Numbered from the stretch's first letter, positions 51,487-62,182 are shown. The stretch: 64,000 bases of DNA from Branchinecta lynchi (GCA_023053575.1 JAKZAP010000009.1:12753869-12817868), one strand, 5' to 3'. Made by a program: numbers and translations. Notes: generated by a model not told the origin, from the letters alone.

Positions 51487-53667
51487 TTTTATGGCACTTG
51501 CCCTTCGGCCAAGTGCCATATAGCGATTGCAATTTCTGTCCGTCCGTCGGTCTGTCCAGGTTTTGCTAGTTCGGGCACTTCCACATAAGCTAGGACGATA
51601 AAACTTGGCAGGCGTATCAGGGACCCCAAATGATTAAGTTGGAAATAGTCACTTCCCCGATCCGAGCACCGTGGGGGGAGTGGAGGGAGGGGGAATCCGG
51701 AATCTTGAGGTATTTTTAACTTTTGAACGGGTGATCGGATCTCGATGAAACTTGATATTTGGAACGACCTCATGCCTCAGACGACCCACTTAAAATCCGG
51801 ACCGGATCCGGTGACTTTTGGGGGGAGCTGGAGGGGGCAACCGGAAATCTTGGGAAACGCTATGAGTGGAGGGATCGAGATGAAACTTGGTGGGAAGACA
51901 CCTAGCAAACACTAGGTACATCATTGACATAACCGAGCCGATTCGGGCACTGTGGGGGGGAGTGGAGGGAGGGGGAATCCGGAATCTTGAGGTATTTATA
52001 ACTTTTGAACGGGTGATCGGATCTCGATGAAACTTGATATTTGGAAAGACCTCATGCCTCAGACGACCTACTTAAAATCCGGACCGGATCCGGTGACTTT
52101 TGGGGGGAGCTGGAGGGGGCAACCGGAAATCTTGGGAAACGCTATGAGTGGAGGGATCGAGATGAAACTTGGTATGAAGACACCTAACAATCACTAGATA
52201 CATCATTGACATAACCGAGCCGATTCGGGTACTGTGGGGGAGTGGAGGGAGGGGGAATCCGGAATCTTGAGCTATTATAACTTTTGAACGGGTGATCGGA
52301 TCTCGATGGAACTTGATATTTGGAAAGACCTCATTCCTCAGACGACCCACTTAAAATTTGGACCGGATCCGGTGACTTTTGGGGGGAGCTGCAGGGGGCA
52401 ACCGGAAATCTTGGGAAACGCTATGAGTGGAGGGATCGAGATGAAACTTGGTGGGAAGACACCTAGCAAACACTAGATACATCATTGACATAACCGAGCC
52501 AATTCGGGCACTGTGGGGGGAGTGGAGGGAGGGGGAATCCGGAATCTTGAGGTATTTATAACTTTTGAACGGGTGATCGGATCTCGATGGAACTTGATAT
52601 TTGGAAAGACCTCATGCCTCAGAAGACCCACTTAAAATCCGGACGGGATCCGGTGACTTTTGGGGGGGTTGGAGGAGGCAACCGGAAATCTTGGGAAATG
52701 CTATGAGTGGAGGGGTCGAGATGAAACTTGGTGGGAAGACACCTAGCAAACACTAGATACATCATTGACATGACCGAGCCGATTCGGGCACTGTCGGGGG
52801 AGTGGAGGGAGGGGGAATCCGGAATCTTGAGGTATTTATAACTTTTGAACGGGTGACCGGATCTCGATGAAACTTGATATTTGGAACGACCTCATGCCTC
52901 AGACGACCCACTTAAAATCCGGACCGGATCCGGTGACTTTTGGGGGGAGCTGGAGGGGGCAATCGGAAATCTTGGGAAACGCTATGAGTGGAGGGATCGT
53001 GATGAAACTTGGTGTGAAGACACCTAGCAAACACTAGATACATCATTGACATAACCGAGCCAATTCGGGCACTGTGGGGGGAGTGGAGGGAGGGGGAATC
53101 CGGAATCTTCAGGTATTTTTAACTTTTGAACGGGTGATCGGATCTCGATGGAACTTGATATTTGGAAAGGCCTCATGCCTCAGACGACCCACTTAAAATC
53201 CGGACCGGATCCGGTGATTTTTGGGGGAGCTGGAGGGGGCAACCGGAAATCTTGGGAAACGCTATGAGTGGAGGGATCAAGATGAAACTTGGTGGGGAGA
53301 CACCTAGCAAACACTAGAGACATCATTGACATGACCGAGCCGATTCGGGCACTGTCGGGGGAGTGGAGGGAGGGGGAATCCGGAATCTTGAGGTATTTTT
53401 AACTTTTGAACGGGTGACCGGATCTCGATGAAACTTGATATTTGGAAAGACCTCATGCCTCAGACGACCCACTTAAAATCTGGACCGGATCCGGTGACTT
53501 TTGGGGGGAGCTGGAGGGGAGAACCGGAAATATTGGAAAACGCCATGAGTGAGGGATCGAGATGAAACTTGGTGGGAAGACACCTAGCAAACACTAGATA
53601 TATCATTGACATAACCGAGCCGTGCCTACTCGTAACAAGTGCCATATGAGCTCGTAGCTCTTGTTTA
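51487..53667 (+). mobile_element. R2 element expanded into a 280-bp tandem array
   Basis: The terminal hairpin TATGGCACTTGCCCTTCGG and CCAAGTGCCATA (51490-51520) and the 3' end CAAGTGCCATATGAGCTCGT then AGCTCTTGTTTA (53638-53667) match the copy at 48505-50953. Between them a unit of about 280 bp (marker CCTAGCAAACACTAG at 51901, 52183, 52462, 52742, 53023, 53303 and 53583) is repeated six times and part of a seventh, with high identity. Each unit has two ATGAAACTTG boxes and two G-rich boxes. It is non-coding. Confidence 0.8.
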
Positions 53668-53728
53668 AACTACAACCTTATTAAGGTTAACATTCGACAC
53701 GGAGACGGCCATTCAAAATAACCTACCC

Positions 53729-55794
53729 GTGCTGAAGTGGAGGTAGGTAATGGAAATATTGTTATTTCCGTTAACGAGGTTGTTATTCCGTTATGACTGT
53801 ATATGTTGACGATGTTGCAACTTTTTCGAACAGAATATTATTTATAGGTAGTCTTCTTTTGTTGTACTTTTTTCCTACTGGGTTTATTTTGGTGAGTAGC
53901 AACTCTAGCCTACTGTAGTCCTACAAAAATTCCTGTTTCTATGTGCCGAAGTCGAGGTAGGTAATGGAAATATTGTTATTTCCGTTAACGAGGTTGTTAT
54001 TCCGTTATGACCCTATATGTTGACGATGTTGCAACTTTTTCGAACAGAATATTATTTATAGGTAGTCTTCTTTTGTTGTACTTTTTTGCTACTGGGTTTA
54101 TTTTTGTGAGTATCAACTCTAGCCTACTGTAGTCTTACTATAATTCCTGTTTCTATGTGCCGAAGTCGAGGTAGGTAATGGAAATATTGTTATTTCCGTT
54201 AACGAGGTTGTTATTCCGTTATGATCGTATATGTTGACGATGTTGCAACTTTTTCGAACAGAATATTATTTATAGGTAGTCTTCTTTTGTTGTACTTTTT
54301 TGCTACTGGGTTTATTTTGGTGAGTAGCAACTCTAGCCTACTATAGTCCTACTAAAATTCCTGTTTCTGTGTGCCGAAGTCGAGGTAGGTAATGGAAATA
54401 TTGTTATTTCCGTTAACGAGGTTGTTATTCCGTTATGACCGTATATGTTGACGATGTTGCAACTTTTTCGAACAGAATATTATTTATAGGTAGTCTTCTT
54501 TTGTTGTACTTTTTTGCTACTGGGTTTATTTTGGTGAGTAGCAACTCTAGCCTACTGTAGTCCTACTAAAATTCCTGTTTCTATGTGCCGAAGTCGAGGT
54601 AGGTAATGGAAATATTGTTATTTCCGTTAACGAGGTTGTTATTCCGTTATGACCGTATATGTTGACGATGTTGCAACGTTTTCGAACAGAATATTATTTA
54701 TAGGTAGTCTTCTTTTGTTGTACTTTTTTGCTACTGGGTTTATTTTGGTGAGTAGCAACTCTAGCCTAATGTAGTCCTACTAAAATTCCTGTTTCTATGT
54801 GCCGAAGTCGAGGTAGGTAATGGAAATATTGTTATTTCCATTCACGAGGTTGTTGTTCCGTTATGACCCTATATGTTGACGATGTTGCAACTTTTTCGAA
54901 CAGAATATTATTTATAGGTAGTCTTCTTTTGTTGTACTTTTTGCTACTGGGTTTATTTTGGTGAGTAGCAACCCTAGCCTACTGTAGTCCCAGGGGGGGA
55001 CTGGTATGAAATCTGAGGACCCTAGCCGGGTGGGGTGGGTCTTTTTTGCCCCGATTTAGCAGATTTTATTTGGGTGGTCCTCTTGGGGTTTTTTTTGTAC
55101 ACTGACCTAAGCAACATATCATTTAGCAGGTGTGCTAAATGATATGTTCTGTGTGCCGAAGTCGAGGTAGGTAATGGAAATATTGTTATTTCCGTTAACG
55201 AGGTTGTTATTCCGTTATGACCGTATATGTTGACGATGTTGCAACTTTTTCGAACAGAATATTATTTATAGGTAGTCTTCTTTTGTTGTACTTTTTTGCT
55301 ACTGGGTTTATTTTGGTGAGTAGCAACTCTAGCCTACTGTAGTCCTACTAAAATTCCTGTTTCTATGTGCCGAAGTCGAGGTAGGTAATGGAAATATTGT
55401 TATTTCCGTTAACGAGGTTGTTATTCCGTTATGACCGTATATGTTGACGATGTTGCAACGTTTTCGAACAGAATATTATTTATAGGTAGTCTTCTTTTGT
55501 TGTACTTTTTTGCTACTGGGTTTATTTTGGTGAGTAGCAACTCTAGCCTAATGTAGTCCTACTAAAATTCCTGTTTCTATGTGCCGAAGTCGAGGTAGGT
55601 AATGGAAATATTGTTATTTCCGTTTACGAGGTTGTTATTCCGTTATGACCCTATATGTTGACGATGTTGCAACTTTTTCGAACAGAATATTATTTATAGG
55701 TAGTCTTGTTTTGTTGTACTTTTTTGCTACTGGGTTTATTTTGGTGAATAGCAACCCTAGCCTACAGTAGTCCTACTAAAATTCCTGTTTCTAT
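53729..55794 (+). repeat. 214-bp satellite, nine copies
   Basis: Monomers start at GTGC(C/T)GAAGT at 53729, 53943, 54157, 54371, 54585, 54799, 55153, 55367 and 55581, a strict 214-bp period apart from the interruption at 54989-55146. Identity between monomers is high. A monomer contains GGTAATGGAAATATTGTTAT, GTTGACGATGTTGCAAC and TTTCGAACAGAATATTATTT. The first copy is the most diverged. No open frame persists. Confidence 0.9.
54989..55146. mobile_element. short insertion with terminal hairpin inside the satellite
   Basis: It replaces about 18 bases of a monomer. It starts CAGGGGGGGACTGG and ends with a perfect 16-bp inverted repeat, AACATATCATTTAGCA, GGTG loop, TGCTAAATGATATGTT. No target duplication or second terminus was found. 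A Helitron-type end or a truncated hAT-type element are both possible. Confidence 0.4.
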
Positions 55795-56554
55795 CAATAC
55801 CGCACGGTCTTTTATGCCCGGGCCCCAGTAGAAGGGGGAGGTCCTAAACGTCTTAAAAACCGAATTACGGACAGGTGTGTCCGTAGCGGGGACAGGCCGT
55901 TGCACCTTTGGTGATGCAGATGCCATCTAGCGGTCGCAGAATTAAGATCTGTTGAAACCATTTAACCGCTAGAGGGCAGCTGGAAATCAGATAGCAAAAT
56001 TCTACGATTTTGTCACAGATGTTCACTTCTTCGACAATGCGATCCAGAATTCTGCTGCCGGTTTTTTACCTTATAGCAAATACAAAAATATAGCAAAAAG
56101 GTTGATGCATATACTTACGAAGATGATAAAACAAAATTTCTTGTTAGTAAGTTAATAAAAAGTAGCCTACCCAGTTTCATAGGCGCCAGAATATCATCTT
56201 TTTTTTGCTGCCATAAGTCACAGGTTCCGTCGGAGGGAAGTGGCAACCTTTAAGAAAGCACGTGTATGCTGTTGAGAAAATCGAGAAAACAGACAGTGAT
56301 CAATGCTAAATAACTAGCTTTCGCAAGATGTCGTTTCAGTTGACAAAAGTTGTAGCTTCAATGGAAATCTGATTGTGACAAGGTATGACCTAGGGACTTG
56401 TTTTTCAAGAAACTGATAAGTTTGTCTAGGGCCTAGGCTGGTGAGCTAAGAAAGTAAGTTTTTTTATTGTTTTCATTTTCTATAATGTTTTTTTAAGTTT
56501 GTTTTTGTTATTTTAGTGAAAGTAACGTTTACGAAAGTTTTCAATATTTGAGGA
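55795..56554. other. flank of satellite, includes CTCF-like pair
   Basis: Unique-looking sequence starting ATACCGCACGG. Apart from the motif pair at 55921-55980, no gene or repeat is visible. Confidence 0.35.
55921..55980. promoter_or_regulatory. divergent pair of CTCF-like motifs
   Basis: CCGCTAGAGGGCAGC at 55966-55980 on the + strand and CCGCTAGATGGCA on the - strand (55933-55921) both fit the core CTCF consensus (CCNSYAGRKGGCR). They are 32 bp apart and point away from each other. Function is not shown. The symmetry could also mark an old palindromic repeat. Confidence 0.45.
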
Positions 56555-56582
56555 AAAGTGCTCGATGAACATACGCGGAGTT

Positions 56583-56632
56583 TGATAAGGCTTCGTATCA
56601 CCCTCCAGAGAGGATGATACGAAGCCGTATCA
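56583..56632. repeat. short inverted repeat
   Basis: GATAAGGCTTCGTATCACCC and GGATGATACGAAGCCGTATC form a stem of about 17 bp with one mismatch and a small GA-rich loop. Confidence 0.6.
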
Positions 56633-56804
56633 ACCTCCATAAAAGCAATTGTCATAATATAACCTTCTATGGGACATAGGAAGATGATTGTATACCTGTT
56701 CGAGAAAAGTTGTTATATACTTAATTTATAAAGAACATATCATCATTTCATATTGAAGCTGAAGACGTCCGTGTGTGAGACGTCCGACCGATAGCGATAG
56801 GTCT

Positions 56805-56974
56805 ACACTATAAAAAGAAGTCATGCAGTATTTTCTACTGAAATTAATATTTTCTCTAATGAGATAAGATTATGTATAATTTGGTATAATTTAATCCCAG
56901 TAGAGATACGATTAATCCCAGTAGCAAATGCTGCTGTTCACTTTAATCCTTTCTCGAAGAAACTTTTCACAGTG
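56805..56974. mobile_element. MITE-3 copy
   Basis: CACTATAAAAAG start and TTTTCACAGTG end, both next to TA. The interior GAGATAAGATTATGTATAAT and GATTAATCCCAGTAGCAAA is shared with 37583-37755. Confidence 0.65.
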
Positions 56975-57516
56975 TACTCGGACTCTTGGCTCAGGCGTAT
57001 TTCGAGATGAGCGGAGTCCGAGTCTTGATGCATAAAAGTGACGAGACCGACACGAGGCCGAGTACTAGTCTCGAGACTAGTTCGCAGTCGGGTCCACCCC
57101 CTCGAAATAGACGGGCATTCCAGCAATTACCAAGCCTGTTCTGGAACCTTCCAACGTCCGAAATGAAGCACCAACCACTCAATTTACAGTAATAACCATG
57201 CAGACATTAAACCACGCAGGCGTTGTAAATAGAAATACAACAGTTTGACTTCGCCCTAGTATCTTTCAAAGAAGTCAATCATGTGCTCGAATTGTAATTT
57301 AAAGCTCGAAGATTCTCGGGACTCTGGATTTTACCCTACCCGGCGAAAACGGATCTGAGTCATCATTGTTTGATCTTTAACTCTGATCAGTACGATTTCT
57401 CCAGATTTCTCAGAGTTATTTAGCAGCGAAAGCATTTCTGTTGCTTAGTTTATTATTGGCATATTAAACAAATGGGATATGAGCTCTTGACTACAAATTT
57501 TTGTTGCACGTTGCAG

Positions 57517-57772
57517 GTCCACTTCTCGGCCGCTTCCGGCCTGATTCTTTCTGCATTAATTTTTGCACTGCAGTCCTTCCGAGGAAGACGGCAGCGCTTC
57601 GCGAGAATCGCGTACTTGCTTACCGACCAAGTCCGTGCTTCCCTGCTATTTGCTCATCAACCAGCAAGAAATAGTGCAGGCAGTGAACCCAGAAACGTGT
57701 TTTGTGCAGAAGCAAAGAAGTGCTGCAGCAGCGAAGCGGCAGCACTATTGCAACAAAAACGAGGCTAGGTAG
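57517..57772 (+). CDS. possible terminal exon of an unidentified gene
   Basis: A good acceptor (AATTTTTGTTGCACGTTGCAG ending 57516) precedes a GC-richer, codon-like stretch. Two frames stay open to stops near 57770. One reads VHFSAASGLILSALIFALQS then FRGRRQRFARIAYLLTDQVR. The other reads LLINQQEIVQAVNPETCFVQ and KQRSAAAAKRQHYCNKNEAR. I recognise neither and cannot choose between them. No partner exon was found in the window. Confidence 0.25.
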
Positions 57773-58009
57773 AATTCGAGTGATAGAAGGCAAGACTTCT
57801 TACTTTACTACTCGTGTTTATCGTAACTGCGCGATCTCTCTGTGGCAAGCTGCGAGAGAAAGGGGAGAATATTGTAAAATGTCGCTGCACTTTTTATAGG
57901 GAGTCACTATGCGTTACGTCTTACTAAATAATTATTCAGGCCCAGCGGACTAGGTTAAAGCACCCATGACATAATTTTTTGTTTTCCACCTGACTTACAA
58001 TTGTCCTTT

Positions 58010-58621
58010 ATCTGTTGCCACGGCAACTGGATCTGCAATTTGACGTTTTTTGCAGTTACCGTGGTATCTGATATACGGTTGCTCTGCAAAAGCGACAATT
58101 GCCGAAATTGCGCTTTTCGAAGTCATCCTGAAAGAAAAACTGATATTCAGTCACATCACTAATGTTTGTGTTTTATTATGTTATTTGTTTTATTTATTTT
58201 CTTTCATTTACGCCGCTTTTCCAAAATGGCGGGTTATAAATAAATTACTTACTTACTTACTAAGTGCAAACTTCTTTCCCACCAATTTGACAAAAACTGA
58301 TGAAAGTGAGATGACTTTTTCAGATACTACCATCAGTTACCACGGTCGGACCGTGGCATCTGAATATTAGATACCACGATAACCGTCCAGATACCACGAT
58401 AACTGCAAAAACGCCTTTTGACCGTGGTATCAGATACCACGATAACTGCAAAAGCGACTTGAGACCGTGGTATCTAACCATCAGTTACCACGGTCGGACC
58501 GTGGCATCTGAATATTAGATACCACGATACCTGTCCAGATACCACGATAACTGCAAAAACGCCCCCCAAAAACGACTCGAGACCGTGGTATCAGATACGA
58601 CGGTATCTGCAAAAACGCAAC
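58010..58621. mobile_element. MITE-1 copy split by a TTAC-tailed insertion
   Basis: The MITE-1 interior (CAGTTACCGTGGTATCTGAT, TGCCGAAATTGCGCTTTTCG) is followed by the insertion at 58160-58265. It then resumes AAGTGCAAACTTCTTTCCCA and ends GGTATCTGCAAAAACGCAA before TA. The right half has duplicated its subterminal block (ACCATCAGTTACCACGGTCG near 58330 and 58480). Confidence 0.65.
58160..58265 (+). mobile_element. retroelement 3' end with (TTAC)n tail, copy 3
   Basis: AATGTTTGTGTTTTATTATG to AAATGGCGGGTTATAAATAA then ATTACTTACTTACTTAC. ACTAA is found at both junctions, a possible 5-bp target duplication within MITE-1. Confidence 0.6.
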
Positions 58622-60249
58622 TAATGTATTTCTCAGTAAACCAAGGTCACACTTCACACTTCACAGTCATTCTGAAAACAGAACTGTTTTACCGATACCG
58701 ATCACTTTTCCGTCGGTCTGTCGGTCGGTCAGTCCGGTGTTTGCGAGTTAGGGTACTTCCAGATGTGCTTGGACGATGAAACTTGGAAGGCATATTAGGG
58801 ACCCGACCAAAATAACTTGAAATAGTCACTTGCCCGATCCGACCATCGTGAGGGTGGGGGACATGCATAACTTTCGAACGGGTCGTCAGAAATTAATGAA
58901 ACTTGATATCTGGAAAGACTTCATGTCTCAGATGTCCCATTTGAAGTCCGGACCGAATCCGATGAATATGGGGGGGGGGGGAGGTGGGAACCGGAAATCA
59001 TGTGACACGCTTAGAGTCGAGCGATCGGGATGGAACTTGGCGGGAGGAACAAGCACAAGCCCTAGGAACATCATTGACAGAACCCCGACCGGATTCGTGC
59101 ACTGTGGGGGGAGTTGGAGGGGGGTTTCGGAATTCCGGTGATACGGAGTTAAGTTACTTCCAGATGGGCTAGGACAATGAAACTTGGCAGGCAAGTCAAG
59201 GATCGACCAGATCAACCTGGAAATAGTCAACTTCCTGATCCGACCACCGTGGGGGGAGTGGAGGGAGGGGAAATCCGGAATCTTGAGGAATGTATAACTT
59301 TAGAACGGGTGATCGGATCTTAACGAAACTTGATATCCGGAAAGACCTTGTGTCTCGGATGACCCATTTAAAGTCCGGACCGGATCCGATTAATCTGGGG
59401 GGGGAGACGGAGGGGGGAACCGGAAATCTTGTGACACGCTTAGAGTGAGAGGGGGGAGTCCGGAATTCCGGTTCTCGCGAGTTAAGGTATTTCCAAATGT
59501 GCTAGGACGATGAAACTTGGCTTGAACATTAGAGACTTGACATGATTGGCTTAGAAATAGTCAGTTCCCTGACCCAACCATCGTGGGGGGAGTGGATGGA
59601 GATGGACTCTGGAATCTTGAGGTGTGTATATCTTTTGAACGAGTGGTCGGATCTTAACGAAACTTGGTACTTGGAAAGACCTCGTGTCTCGGATGTCCCA
59701 TTTTAAGTCCAGACCGGATCCGAGGAACGTAGGGGAGGAGGGGGGGAAACTGGAATATTGTGACAAGCTTAGAGTGGAGCGATTGGGATGAAACTTGGTA
59801 GGAAGAACTAGGTACATCAGTAACAAAATCGGATCGGGTTCGGGTACTGTGCGGGGAGTTGGGGGGGGGGGGGGGGGGGGTCCGGAATTCCGGTGACCGC
59901 AAATTAAGGTTCTTCCAGATGTGCTAGGGCGATGAAACTTGGCTTGAACATTAGAAACCTGACAAGATTGACTTAGGAATTGGCTCCGACCATCCCTTAA
60001 AGTACTAATCCTAACCACAAAGTACAAAAATACGTTTAAGCAAAGTATACATTTTAACTCGAATTCATTTTTAGAACCCTTAAAGTGCGTTTCTTAACCG
60101 AAAAGTAAAAAAAAAAATACTTAACCAGACGGTATATATTTATGATTCCCAAGGGCCCATGATCATTTTTGCCTCAAGGGTTTTGCTTACAAGTGCGTAA
60201 GCTGGTTAAAAGTAAAAGTTTTATTTGAAGTTGATTAGATGTTCCATTT

Positions 60250-60542
60250 ATTCAAACAATGTTTACAACGGATACGTCAGCTATGATTTTTCATCAATCA
60301 ATAAGATGGTTCAATTTCGGGGAAGGAAACAAACCTGTAATCAACCTGTAATCAATAAGATGTAAAAATAAGATTACAGGTTTGTTTCCTTCCCCGAAGT
60401 TGAACCAGGAGATTGACAGCCTGACGAGGACCCTTGCCAAGAAGGACCGAAATATCGCTGATGAAAAATCATAGCTGACGTATCCGTTGTAAACATTGTT
60501 TGAATAAATGTTTCAAAGTCAGCTTGGGCTCAAAGAATATTT
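60250..60542 (+). mobile_element. hairpin retroposon FB copy with perfect 11-bp target duplication
   Basis: Flanked by ATGTTCCATTT (60239-60249 and 60543-60553). The left arm starts ATTCAAACAATGTTTACAAC and includes a deletion relative to the right arm. The right arm runs TTGACAGCCTGACGAGGACC to CGTATCCGTTGTAAACATTG and then continues into the one-sided 3' end AAGTCAGCTTGGGCTCAAAG. Asymmetric ends plus a direct target repeat indicate insertion of an RNA-derived copy rather than cut-and-paste transposition. Confidence 0.85.
60413..60493 (+). ncRNA. hammerhead-ribozyme-like motif in the FB arm
   Basis: TTGACAGC (60413-60420, stem I 5' strand), CTGACGA core (60421-60427), stem-loop II 60428-60448, GAAA (60449-60452). 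A roughly 28-nt stem III region follows (60453-60480), then TATC with predicted cleavage after 60484, and CGTTGTAAA (stem I 3' strand). CTGANGA, GAAA and an NUH triplet are the hammerhead signature. Stem II is best in sister copies (GG, bulged A, CCCTT paired to AAGGGCC). Weak points are one extra C beside the cleavage site, a mismatch in stem I, and internal loops in stem III. Activity is unproven. Confidence 0.5.
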
Positions 60543-60984
60543 ATGTTCCATTTAGGGGTAAGAAGACCATTACAAACAATAATTTGGAGCAAAATATACA
60601 TTTTCATGATTCCAGTGAGCTTCAATCATTTTCCAATCATGTGTGCTTCAAGAGTGTTCATTACAGATGAATCTCTAGCGCCCTTAAAGTGCGCATCATC
60701 ACGACCAAATGCACAAATAAAATAGTTTTTACGAACAATACATTCTCGTGATTTCTAAGGACCCAGGATCATTCTTATCTCAAGGGTTTTGCTTACAAAT
60801 GATCACAACAAGCCCACGAATTGACGAAATCCTTCCTTAATCCTCTGTCCCAGCCCTGCAAGTGCCATATCACCTTCCAGCTCTTGTTTTTTTTTATGGT
60901 GGATTTTTCGTAAACTGTTTCTAGGCTAAGACTAGACCTACGTTGCCTGGGCAACGCGAAGTCTTGCGGCAACCTTTGTCCGGC

Positions 60985-61025
60985 TTCGCCGACTAAAGTG
61001 TTGCGAGAGCAACACTTTGGTTTTT
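60985..61025. repeat. terminal hairpins at the start of the R4 region
   Basis: TTGTCCGGCTTCGCCGACTAA and AAAGTGTTGCGAGAGCAACA then CTTT form two adjacent hairpins, the second with a perfect 11-bp stem, followed by a T run. They parallel the R2 terminal hairpins in position and style. Confidence 0.5.
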
Positions 61026-62054
61026 TTCTTTCGCTGTCGGTTAAATGCTGAAGTTGTCAACTTATTGAAGCTTTTAAAACTGTATGTTCTAAAAAGAATA
61101 ATCAAATGATCAAAAGCTAGTCTTCAGCGTTGAAAAAACAACACTAAAAGAATATCGGAAGAAGGGACTAAATTGAACTTTATCCTTTTCAATCGTAGAC
61201 ATCGTGACCAATGAAAACTTGGAAAAATATCTTATATAATCTAGTTGGTATTCTAAAGCTATCCGTAACTTTTCAGGATCACTAACAACAAACAGGTATC
61301 GCCTATTTTTGGTTTCAGTGTTTACCTTACTACTGAAGTTGTCAACCCCTTGAAACTTTCAAACTGGTTTATCTTTTGAAGGATTTTTGTTAAAAAAATG
61401 GATGACATAAACTTTGATCAGCTCATCAAGGGCTATCGATTGCCCTAACAGCAATAACGAACGTCGGAAAAAGGGACTAAATTGACTTTGCAGTCAGTTT
61501 AACTTTATCCGTTTCAATCGTAGACATCGTGACGGATGAAAACTTGGAACAATATCTAATATAATCTAGTTGGTATTATAAAGCTATCCGTAACTTTTCA
61601 GGATTATAATACCACAGATGACACTATTAGTTATTACGAACTACCTCATTGTTTTACATTATCGTTTGTACCCCTAGGTTACAGCGATGGACCATCGATA
61701 CAAACTTTCTTACCGTCAGATTTATGGAAATCGCATACAATATGCACCAGTTTGCACAATTTTCTAGCCCCTCGTGAACCGATTCTTAGTTACCAGTCCT
61801 TCTTCCGTGATAGACATCGAAGTTCACCAGATAAAAATAATGGGTACACCAGCTAGCAAAAGTTGCAAGCCCCTCATCGCTGAAGATGAGTGCACCATAA
61901 CAGACGATTATTACTTACAAGTCCCTATCATGTCTTATGATTGGGAACCAAACTGTTCTTACCATCGAATACACCGGAAACAAATACCAGGTACACCAAC
62001 TAGCAAGTACACCAGCTAGCAAAACTTGCAAACCCCTCATCGCTGAAGATGATT

Positions 62055-62182
62055 TATTCCAACAATGTTTTCAACGGATACGTCAGCTACGATCCTCATC
62101 AGCGATATTTCGGGCCTTCTTGGCAAGGGTCCTCGTCAGGCTGTCAGTCCTCTTGTTCAACTTCGGGGAAGGAAACAAACCT
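62055..62182 (-). mobile_element. solo half unit of the FB retroposon with 13-bp target duplication
   Basis: GCTGAAGATGATT flanks it on both sides (62042-62054 and 62183-62195) inside an R4 module. Only one arm is present, from CCAACAATGTTTTCAACGG to GGAAGGAAACAAACCT, so no snap-back can form. On the minus strand it contains the entire ribozyme-like core, CTGACGA and GAAA included. Confidence 0.85.

Larger units (their letters stand above)
58690..60888 (+). mobile_element. R2 element, diverged copy hosting a hairpin retroposon
   Basis: GTCGGTCTGTCGGTCGGTCA near the start. Blocks with ATGAAACTTGG(A/C), GGGTGATCGGATCTTAACGA and G runs fill 58740-59990. The 3' end is CTGCAAGTGCCATATCACCT then TCCAGCTCTTGTTT (60857-60888). 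The terminal hairpin is not clear in this copy. From 60180 it contains an R1-like unit (TTAAAAGTAAAAGTTTTATT) holding the FB insertion. Frames such as 59551-60027 (minus) are Pro-rich shadows of the G runs. Confidence 0.6.

Noticed and set aside
53729..55794. Possible CRISPR-like array because of regular spacing
   Set aside because: Monomers are 214 bp and homogeneous along their whole length with no unique spacers. It is a satellite in a eukaryotic genome.
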